NCBI GenBank assembly: GCA_030149585.1 | Contig: JASFBJ010000089.1 | Location: 1-11,815, forward strand | Reading direction: 5' to 3' | Origin: Desulfobacterales bacterium | GTDB taxonomy: Bacteria; Desulfobacterota; Desulfobacteria; Desulfobacterales; JASFBJ01 | Length of the DNA stretch: 11,815 bases | Part shown: piece by piece, positions 1 through 5,548 of the stretch | Layout: every line of letters begins with the position of its first letter | Numbering within the stretch: the stretch's first letter is position 1 | Program-made: the position numbers and the translations under genes | Notes under the pieces: generated by a model | Told to the model about the DNA's origin: nothing | Seen by the model: only the letters and a program-made list of their open reading frames with translations | Database searches by the model: none

Positions 1-54
1 AAGGCCGTCGTTTTGTGTAATATATGTACCCGCGCTTTTTATTACAATTTGCAA
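1..54 (-). CDS. 5' end of a gene cut by the window edge; possibly Cas1
   Basis: An open frame starts at a TTG codon (54-52) and runs 18 codons off the left edge, giving (M)QIVIKSAGTYITQNDGL. A strong purine-rich ribosome binding site, GGGAGGG, sits 6 bases before the TTG on the minus strand, which is the main reason to believe the start. The pattern of a short hydrophobic strand, then G-T/A-hydrophobic, then a polar turn with DG resembles the N-terminus of some Cas1 CRISPR integrases (for example the M-Q-L-V-I-N-T-x-G type). That is pattern recall on only 18 residues, so other families remain possible. The gene continues outside the window; no CRISPR repeats are visible here. Confidence 0.35.
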   Translation of the reverse strand, partial: MQIVIKSAGTYITQNDGL

Positions 55-309
55 TGCAAACCCTCCCTTTTTTTTTTGCACAACCAAGTTATTTTTTAAA
101 TTAAAAAAGGATCTTGTTAATCAATGTAACCATAGCTGCCCCATGATGGTTTTTAACTATTTTTATTGCTTGCCAGTTTAGCGGGACGCTGGGAACTTGT
201 AAACTTAAAACAGGAAAAAGAAAAAATGAAGCATAGCCTGAGTGGAAGTTCAATTTTTCAGCTGGGATGGTGCGTGGCTCAGTGGTTCGTTACAAGTTTA
301 GTGACTATT
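55..309. other. Gene-free stretch, probably eroded
   Basis: No convincing gene, RNA or mobile element is visible. The part next to the edge gene holds its ribosome binding site and a poly-A/T run (about 68-79). A 29-codon plus-strand frame at 226-315 has a modest AGGA upstream but no recognisable content. The antitoxin remnant next door suggests this is decayed accessory DNA; where a toxin gene might follow the antitoxin on the minus strand, no toxin can be read in any frame. Confidence 0.4.
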
Positions 310-491
310 TCATAAATATTCCCGCCGATGTCCAATCGCATCTCTCGCACTGTTCCAGGGACATTATAACGGCTTTTGACACGCCATTTTTCGTAATAGC
401 TATTGTGTATTCCTGTCGTCAATGTTTTGTATCATTTCAAGCAGCTTGGCATTGGCTTTAGTGATGGCTATGTAAGACTGTCAATCTGCAT
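310..491 (-). pseudogene. Decayed Phd/YefM-type antitoxin
   Basis: A minus-strand ATG (491-489) has a GGAGG ribosome binding site (500-496), but the frame hits TAG after seven codons. The next frame (471-403) reads IAITKANAKLLEMIQNIDD then stops, and the following frame (403-350) reads IAITKNGVSKAVIMSLEQ. Joined, these give the usual antitoxin order: an N-terminal strand and helix, then the hallmark 'I-x-I-T-K-N-G-x-x-x-A-V-I-M-S-L-E' block of the Phd/YefM fold. At least two single-base losses (near 471 and near 404) break it, and a further frame change is likely near 349, where the tail ends at TGA (312-310). Intact members are about 60-90 residues, bind a toxin and repress their own promoter. 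No toxin follows, so this is a remnant. Confidence 0.6.
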
Positions 492-515
492 AATGCCTCC
501 TTACTTGTTGTTATA

Positions 516-549
516 ATTATAATATTTAAAATATTATAATGATCATTAT
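516..549. promoter_or_regulatory. Nested AT-rich palindromes, likely old antitoxin operator
   Basis: A perfect inverted repeat has 12-base arms, ATTATAATATTT (516-527) and AAATATTATAAT (529-540), around one central base. It overlaps a second perfect 14-base palindrome, ATAATGATCATTAT (536-549). They lie 25-58 bases before the remnant antitoxin start and contain TATAAT hexamers on both strands. Phd/YefM antitoxins repress their own promoter by binding palindromes in this position, so an operator is the natural reading. The 8-mer ATTATAAT recurs at 613-620 in the divergent promoter. The binding role is inferred. Confidence 0.5.
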
Positions 550-604
550 TTGTAAAAAAACATATCATATTAATCAATATTTAAAAAGAAATTTGGTAAT
601 TAAG

Positions 605-632
605 TTGACATCATTATAATAAAGAATATAAA
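605..632 (+). promoter_or_regulatory. Sigma-70-like promoter for the small Cys-rich gene
   Basis: A perfect TTGACA (605-610) is followed after 16 bases by TATAAA (627-632). Transcription would start near 639, almost at the ATG at 644, so the message would be nearly leaderless, in keeping with the lack of a ribosome binding site there. An alternative -10, TATAAT at 615-620 with TTGGTA at 593-598, would leave a leader of about 17 bases. Neither has been tested. Confidence 0.4.
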
Positions 633-643
633 TATGATTTCTT

Positions 644-1008
644 ATGGATTTGGAAAATATTCAAAGAGCCGGAATTTTGATAGCAAGGGAAGCTTGCGCG
701 CTTAATACTGATTTTAAGAATCAACTATTTACAATTGATAAAAAAAAGTTTTTAGCAACTAACAGTTGTATTTATGCAAAAATGATTGAATTGCTAAAGC
801 TATAGGTTGGGAAATGAAAGAAGATATAAATTTACTGGATGTCAAAAATCATTTGGGATGCTTTGGTAACTTTGAAATAACAGATGTGGTCTGTCGTTCT
901 TGTTGTGTTCTTAATTTGCGATGTGCCATAGAGCGTGATCAAAATGCCCGGCTGGATTTTCTGGAAGATCTGGTTTATACTGACAGTACAATGATGAGAC
1001 TGCAATAA
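644..1008 (+). pseudogene. Small Cys-rich protein of unknown function, one frameshift
   Basis: Two frames together look like one protein of about 120 residues. The first (644-805, 53 residues, MDLENIQRAG...) ends at TAG. The second is open from 790 and contains an ATG at 814; it ends at TAA (1006-1008). The change must fall between the second frame's TGA (787-789) and the first frame's TAG (803-805): reading ...KMIE from the first and IAKAIGWEMKEDINLL from the second gives a continuous sequence. One lost base near 790-793 would explain it. The C-terminal half has a dense cysteine patch (C-R-S-C-C-x5-C), a possible metal or Fe-S site, followed by an acidic-hydrophobic tail. I do not recognise the family. 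It could instead be two small genes, though the ATG at 814 has only a weak upstream purine stretch, or a sequencing error. Confidence 0.45.
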
Positions 1009-1025
1009 TTTCCCGGCAAGTATTT

Positions 1026-2402
1026 TTAAAATATTTTACCAGGATTCAGCACCCCCTTTGGATCAAATATATTTTTGATTTTTTTCATCAGGGCAAGCTC
1101 TACCTTGCCTATTTCTTTGGTCAGAAAGGGGGCTTTTGTGATACCTATACCATGCTCTCCAGAGATTGTGCCCCCTAAAGCAAGGGTATAGTCAAACATT
1201 TCCTCAACTGCTTTTTCGGCTTTTTTTAATTTTTTTTTATCCCTCTTATCCAGCATTATATTAAAATGAATATTACCATCCCCTGCATGCCCGAAGCTTA
1301 CCATTGTCAAGCCGGTTTTTTTCTTTAGCTCACTTATTTTTTGCACAATGTCAGGAAGTTTATTAACCGGCACAACAATATCTTCATTTATTTTATGGGG
1401 TCCATATTGAAACAGTGCAGGTGATATTGACTTGCGTGCCTTCCAGAAACTTTCAGCTTCCTGACTGGTTCGGGCAATTTTTGTCTCTATGGCATGGTGC
1501 TGTCGGCACAGAATCTCAATTTCTTTGGCCACAGTTGCTGTTTGAGGTAAAGATCCATCCACCTCGATTATAAGAAGTGCATTGGCATTTGTAGGTAAAT
1601 CTGTTTCAAATTTATCAGCAACACAATTTATAGATGCCTGATCCATAAATTCCAGAGTTCGCGGCATGATGCCCTGCTGAATAATCGCTGTCACCGCAGT
1701 TATAGCTGTTTTTATATCAGGGAAAAAAGCAGTCATGGTTCTAACTGTTTCAGGCTGCGCGATTAAACGTAAAATTATCCTGGTAATAACGCACAGCGTG
1801 CCCTCGGAACCTACTAAGAGCCGTGTCAGATCATAGCCTGCCACGCCTTTTTTTGTTTGAACGCCGGTTTGAATTATTTCACCGGTCGGCAATACTGCTT
1901 CAAGCCCCAAAACATAATCACGGGTAACACCGTATTTAACAGCGTGCGGTCCTCCAGCGCACTCTGCCAGATTCCCGCCCAGAGTTGAAAAAGCGGAACT
2001 GGAAGGATCAGGAGGATAAAACAGGTTATATTTAGCAACTTCGTCATGAAGCTTTTTTGTGATTACTCCAGGCTCTGCAATAGCTGTCAGATTTTTGGTA
2101 TCAATGGTAATGATCCGGTTCATTCTATTCATTACCAAAACTACTCCACCATAAATAGCAATTGATCCACCTGTCATGCCGGATCCTGAACCACGAGGTA
2201 TCACATAAAAATTTTCTTGATTGGCAAGTTTGAGGATAGATGCAATCTGGGAGGCATTTTCAGGAAATACTACTGCATCAGGAAGATGGGTAATGGCTGT
2301 TGCATCATAGGCATATAAGGCCAAATCCTCAATTTTTCGGGTACAGGCCTGTGTGCCGACGATTTTTTTTATTTTTTTGAAAGAACTTTGAGACAGTGTC
2401 AT
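1026..2402 (-). CDS. glcD: FAD-binding 2-hydroxyacid oxidoreductase, GlcD/D-lactate dehydrogenase type
   Basis: This 458-residue protein has the full VAO-type (PCMH) FAD fold and the FAD-oxidase C-terminal domain. Visible landmarks are the nucleotide loop RGSGSGMTGGS (70-80), the PPDPSS segment leading into GGNLAECAGGPHAVKYG (130-158), GSEGTL (199-203 region), the metal/substrate motif GHAGDGNIHF (371-380), SGEHGIG (414-420) and the ending LNPGKIF. Family members oxidise glycolate, D-lactate or related 2-hydroxyacids and pass electrons to an Fe-S partner or a flavoprotein; the exact substrate cannot be read from the sequence. No Fe-S subunit (GlcF/LldF-like) or GlcE is next to it. Length is normal. 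No clear ribosome binding site precedes the ATG. It converges with the broken Cys-rich gene, leaving a 17-base gap, and lies 125 bases downstream of dnaA. Confidence 0.88.
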   Translation of the reverse strand: MTLSQSSFKKIKKIVGTQACTRKIEDLALYAYDATAITHLPDAVVFPENASQIASILKLANQENFYVIPRGSGSGMTGGSIAIYGGVVLVMNRMNRIITIDTKNLTAIAEPGVITKKLHDEVAKYNLFYPPDPSSSAFSTLGGNLAECAGGPHAVKYGVTRDYVLGLEAVLPTGEIIQTGVQTKKGVAGYDLTRLLVGSEGTLCVITRIILRLIAQPETVRTMTAFFPDIKTAITAVTAIIQQGIMPRTLEFMDQASINCVADKFETDLPTNANALLIIEVDGSLPQTATVAKEIEILCRQHHAIETKIARTSQEAESFWKARKSISPALFQYGPHKINEDIVVPVNKLPDIVQKISELKKKTGLTMVSFGHAGDGNIHFNIMLDKRDKKKLKKAEKAVEEMFDYTLALGGTISGEHGIGITKAPFLTKEIGKVELALMKKIKNIFDPKGVLNPGKIF

Positions 2403-2478
2403 ATTCGTATAATATATAGATTGTCAAATAATTAATGTCACAAGGATAGAGCGAGGAGATAATGCTAATCGTATATCT

Positions 2479-2518
2479 TAGACCGATAACGCAGTAAAAT
2501 TATTTATGTGACGGTCTA
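2479..2518. repeat. Inverted repeat between dnaA and glcD
   Basis: Arms TAGACCG (2479-2485) and CGGTCTA (2512-2518) are perfect over 7 bases with a 26-base loop. There is no T-run on the dnaA sense strand, so it is a poor intrinsic terminator. It may be an operator-like element ahead of glcD or chance. Confidence 0.25.
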
Positions 2519-2527
2519 TAGTTCCGG

Positions 2528-3865
2528 TTAAAATTGACCTGTATCCAGTTTTTTGCAAAAATATTCCACCTGTTTTTGAATAGTATCCTTATCTTTGATG
2601 CTCTGTTCAACGGCCGCAATGGAATGCATAGCTGTTGCGTGATACCTGTTAAAATTTTTTCCAATTGCTTGCAAGGATTGATCTGTGTACCTGCGAGAAA
2701 GATAGATTGCTATTTGACGGGGCTTTACAATCACCTTTTTACGTGAGCGTGAGATCAGGTCATTTTTTGTGATCTGGTAATGTTTGCATATTAGTTTTTT
2801 AATAAGGTCAATGGTAATCTGTTTTTTCCGGCGAACTATATTTTTAACTATACTTTCAGCAAGATTCAGATCAACCGGCATTCCCAGCAAAGAAGCCTTG
2901 GAAACGACTTGCAACAGACCATTTTTAAGTTGCCTCACATCATCAATTAACTCACCTGCCAGATATTCAATTACTTCATCCGGTATCAAGTAGCCGCAGC
3001 TTTTAGCCTTTTTTTTGAGAATTCGAACTCTGGTTTTAAAATCCGGGGCTTTAATAATGGAAACCAAACCACATGAAAGCCGGGATCTTAGCTTGTCGTT
3101 TAACTTTGGAATATCACCTGGAAGATAACAACTGGAGAAAATAATTTTTTTATCAGCATTAAACAAAGTATCCAGAATCATGGCCAGCTCTTGCTGGGTT
3201 CGACCTTTGCCGGTCAGGTAATGAACATCTTCAAGCAATAACACATCACATGTGCTTTTATATTTTTTTTTAAAAAGTCCGATTGAGTTGTTTTGGAAAG
3301 AGGCTACCATCTCATTTGTAAAATCTTCAGCAGTAATATAATATAAACGTTCCAAAGGATTGCTGGAAAGAATATGATTACCCACTGCCTGAGATAGATG
3401 ACTTTTCCCCATGCCGGTTTTGGATAATAAAAAAAGAGAATTATTCTGTATATCTTTTTTAGATGCCAGGGAAAGAGCGGCTGAATAGGCAAACCCGTTA
3501 TTTTGCCCAACCACAAACTCCTCAAAGGTAAAATCTTTTCTTAAAAAAGAGCCTCTACCGGCAGATTTTCCCATATTAGGTAGAATAAGCTGGCTGTGAT
3601 AAGGCTCAGAAATAGGCGGCTTTTTATCTGTAATAATTAAATTAAAATTAATTTTCTGGTTAGTACCCTCTTTTATGGCTGCTCCAATCAAATCCCGGTA
3701 GTTTTCAAAGACTCGTTTTTTTGAAAATAAATTCGGGCAGGATAATATCAGACCATTTGTATCCATTTTTTCAAAATTTAGTGGTTCTATCCACATTCGG
3801 TAACTGTGTTCAGGTAACTGAGATTTAATTGACTGCTTGATTTTGTTCCAAATTAGAAGATCCAT
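2528..3865 (-). CDS. dnaA: DnaA-family replication initiator, divergent
   Basis: The 445 residues cover all DnaA domains: helicase-interaction domain I (1-70, with the paired Trp 6 and Trp 25), a short linker, AAA+ domain III (about 108-335) and DNA-binding domain IV (about 350-445, PRQIAIYLSRR at 382-392). The ATPase core departs from the usual sequence. The P-loop reads SKTGMGKS (148-155) where GGVGLGKT is typical, Walker B is LLLEDV (E212-D213) rather than LLIDDI, and sensor 1 is SSC (244-246). The arginine finger (R262) and sensor-2 Arg (R311) are kept. In the DNA-reading helix, the usual R-D-H-T-T is R-Y-H-A-T (407-411), changing two residues that touch DnaA-box bases. It therefore looks like a second, specialised DnaA, or a fast-evolving main one. 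No dnaN is adjacent. Ribosome binding is weak (AAGTGA). Confidence 0.85.
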   Translation of the reverse strand: MDLLIWNKIKQSIKSQLPEHSYRMWIEPLNFEKMDTNGLILSCPNLFSKKRVFENYRDLIGAAIKEGTNQKINFNLIITDKKPPISEPYHSQLILPNMGKSAGRGSFLRKDFTFEEFVVGQNNGFAYSAALSLASKKDIQNNSLFLLSKTGMGKSHLSQAVGNHILSSNPLERLYYITAEDFTNEMVASFQNNSIGLFKKKYKSTCDVLLLEDVHYLTGKGRTQQELAMILDTLFNADKKIIFSSCYLPGDIPKLNDKLRSRLSCGLVSIIKAPDFKTRVRILKKKAKSCGYLIPDEVIEYLAGELIDDVRQLKNGLLQVVSKASLLGMPVDLNLAESIVKNIVRRKKQITIDLIKKLICKHYQITKNDLISRSRKKVIVKPRQIAIYLSRRYTDQSLQAIGKNFNRYHATAMHSIAAVEQSIKDKDTIQKQVEYFCKKLDTGQF

Positions 3866-3985
3866 AAAATCACTTTTTTTTTGCTGTTTTATTAATAAAA
3901 TATGAATTTTTAAATAATTATTTTTACACGGCTTTAGGGCAAAAACCTGATAAAAACACCAAACCTATCAATTTCTATATACATA

Positions 3986-4015
3986 ATTATAGATTTTTTT
4001 ATAAATTTGGGTGAA
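3986..4015 (-). promoter_or_regulatory. Candidate dnaA promoter
   Basis: On the minus strand, TTCACC (4015-4010) is followed after 18 bases by a perfect TATAAT (3991-3986). It would give a leader of roughly 115 bases before the dnaA ATG. The AT richness of the region makes chance matches common. Confidence 0.35.
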
Positions 4016-4314
4016 AATTAGAAGAATTGAGCAAATGTTATCGGTTATCTGAATTTTTTTTTGCAAGAAATAATGATTTGGGTTTTATTTGATTAGAAAT
4101 TTCCTGTCAAGGCTGGTGTATCCGGTTTATTAAATTGATTTTATAAATTCCTTTATAGCTTTACATCCACCTGAATTTACACTATAAAAATCATGCCCCA
4201 TTGCCAACTTCTTTTAAATACAAATATTTTTTATTTTGACTTTTATTTAAGCATATTAAATAGATCGAAAGTTATGAACAATCTGTTAACAAAATAGCAA
4301 ACTCATAATTACTG

Positions 4315-4361
4315 CTGTTTTCTGCTTATTTCTATGAAATTCAAAAAACAGACATTTTTTT
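4315..4361 (+). terminator. Terminator-like hairpin in the dnaA-pdxA gap
   Basis: Outer arms CTGTTTT (4315-4321) and AAAACAG (4345-4351) enclose an inner ATTTC-tat-GAAAT hairpin, and seven T's follow at 4355-4361. The shape resembles an intrinsic terminator read on the plus strand, but the stem is AT-rich and no plus-strand gene lies upstream. It may end a short untranslated RNA or be chance. Confidence 0.25.
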
Positions 4362-4421
4362 AAAAATTGTTTTTTTCTGGATTTTCAGATAATTAATTTT
4401 ATAAAAATTGAGAAAATCTAT

Positions 4422-4435
4422 ATCTTTATAAAGAT
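4422..4435. repeat. Perfect 14-base palindrome upstream of pdxA
   Basis: ATCTTTATAAAGAT is its own reverse complement and lies just ahead of the pdxA promoter candidate, about 80 bases before the gene. A regulator site is possible; nothing in the sequence identifies the regulator. Confidence 0.3.
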
Positions 4436-4441
4436 TTTTAT

Positions 4442-4471
4442 TTGCCATAAATAACTGTCTCAGGATATAAG
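4442..4471 (+). promoter_or_regulatory. Candidate pdxA-uvrA promoter
   Basis: TTGCCA (4442-4447, 5 of 6 matches to the -35 consensus) is followed after 18 bases by TATAAG (4466-4471, 5 of 6 matches to -10). A start near 4478 would leave a leader of about 40 bases containing the GAGGA ribosome binding site (4505-4509). Confidence 0.45.
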
Positions 4472-4516
4472 GAAATAAGCTTTAAAAAGAATGTCAATTT
4501 AAATGAGGATTAAAAA

Positions 4517-5545
4517 ATGTCTGGAGTTTTACCGATTATAGGAATTACCATGGGTGATCCAGTTGGCGTTGGACCTGAGATAATAATAAAAACCATGGCC
4601 GAATCCGAGATCTATAAAATATGCCGTCCCGTTATCATAGGTGATTATAATATTTTTAAAAAAGCTGAAAAATATACCCACCTGGCTTTAAAGATAAATT
4701 TAATAAATAATAATAATAGTAAAGCACGGTTCAAAGAGGGTTGGCTTGACCTTTTAGCTCTTTCTGATTTAAACACAAAAGAGCTTGCGCCCGGCAAACC
4801 AACGGCTGATAGCGGCCATGCCATGCTGGCTTATATTGAAACCTGTATTGATCTTTCTCTTAAGGGGAAAATTGATGCTATGGTAACAGCGCCAATCAAT
4901 AAAAAAGCTCTTAAACTGGCTGAATGTGATTTTGCGGGTCACACTGAAATTCTCGCGCATAAAACAAAGACGTCTGACTACGTTATGATGCTTGCCGGAA
5001 AACAGCTTAAGGTAGCTCTGGTAACTATTCATGTGCCGCTAAAGGAGGTGGCAGGGCTGATAAATGAACCGCTGATTATAAAAACGATCAGAATAACTTC
5101 ACTTGCTTTAAAAAACCGGTTTGGCATGACCAAACCCAAACTGGCAGTTGCAGGGCTGAATCCCCACGCAGGCGAATCCGGTCTTTTTGGGGATGAGGAG
5201 GAGCGTATTATTTTGCCGGCCATTATTAAGGCGCAAAAAGAGGGTTTTGATGTAAAAGGACCTTTTCCTCCAGATACCATTTTTTACAGGGCCACAAGAG
5301 GAGAGTTTGACGCTATAATATGCATGTACCATGATCAGGGGCTTATCCCATTTAAATTGCTTCATTTTATCGATGGAGTGAATACTACCCTGGGGCTGCC
5401 TATTATACGCACTTCAGTGGATCATGGTACTGGGTATGATATCGCTGGAACCGGCACTGCAAATCAGGCCAGCCTGGTTGCAGCGATTAAAATGGCGGCT
5501 ATTCAGGCTGCCCAGCGCAATCAAAATAAAATCAAAACCGGATAA
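4517..5545 (+). CDS. pdxA: 4-hydroxythreonine-4-phosphate dehydrogenase PdxA
   Basis: PdxA oxidises 4-phosphohydroxy-L-threonine with NAD(P)+ to the 3-amino-2-oxopropyl phosphate precursor in the DXP-dependent route to pyridoxal phosphate, in the cytosol. The 342-residue length is normal. Visible family marks are GITMGDPVGVGPE (9-21), TAPINKKAL (124-132), GHTE (141-144) in the substrate site, and the three divalent-metal histidines: H172 in IHVPL, H217 in NPHAGE and H272 in YHDQG. The C-terminal DHGTGYDIAGTG (302-313) is intact. The ATG has a GAGGA ribosome binding site 7 bases upstream. It is followed by uvrA after only 3 bases, so the two are probably one transcript. It is transcribed divergently from dnaA. 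Confidence 0.96.
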   Translation: MSGVLPIIGITMGDPVGVGPEIIIKTMAESEIYKICRPVIIGDYNIFKKAEKYTHLALKINLINNNNSKARFKEGWLDLLALSDLNTKELAPGKPTADSGHAMLAYIETCIDLSLKGKIDAMVTAPINKKALKLAECDFAGHTEILAHKTKTSDYVMMLAGKQLKVALVTIHVPLKEVAGLINEPLIIKTIRITSLALKNRFGMTKPKLAVAGLNPHAGESGLFGDEEERIILPAIIKAQKEGFDVKGPFPPDTIFYRATRGEFDAIICMYHDQGLIPFKLLHFIDGVNTTLGLPIIRTSVDHGTGYDIAGTGTANQASLVAAIKMAAIQAAQRNQNKIKTG

Positions 5546-5548
5546 TTA

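Larger units (their letters stand above)
3866..4516. other. AT-rich divergent intergenic region, dnaA to pdxA
   Basis: These 651 bases hold no gene on either strand. Identifiable elements are a dnaA promoter candidate (3986-4015), a pdxA promoter candidate (4442-4471), a 14-base palindrome (4422-4435) and a terminator-like hairpin (4315-4361). There is also a cluster of TTATC-containing 9-mers: GTTATCGGT at 4037-4045, TTATCTGAA at 4045-4053 and again inverted at 4392-4384. One site, TTATGAACA (4272-4280), is a single mismatch from the DnaA-box consensus TTATNCACA. Position next to dnaA, length and AT content would fit a replication origin, but a canonical box cluster is missing. Confidence 0.45.

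Noticed and set aside
265..300. tRNA-like stretch (GTGGCTCAGTGGTTCG)
   Set aside because: It resembles a D-arm, but no matching acceptor, anticodon or T-arm stems could be found around it.
226..315. 29-codon plus-strand ORF with AGGA upstream
   Set aside because: No recognisable motif, no neighbour, overlaps the tail of the decayed antitoxin; an alternative 64-residue frame at 267-461 is antisense to the antitoxin remnant and looks like a shadow.
1021..1033. AT-only palindrome TATTTT-T-AAAATA between the convergent genes
   Set aside because: The stem has no G-C pairs and would not form a terminator; it is expected by chance in such sequence.
2462..2497. Plus-strand 11-codon ORF (MLIVYLRPITQ) with a GAGGAG ribosome-binding-like site
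   Set aside because: It lies antisense to the glcD upstream region, has no downstream gene on that strand to control, and one good purine stretch can occur by chance.
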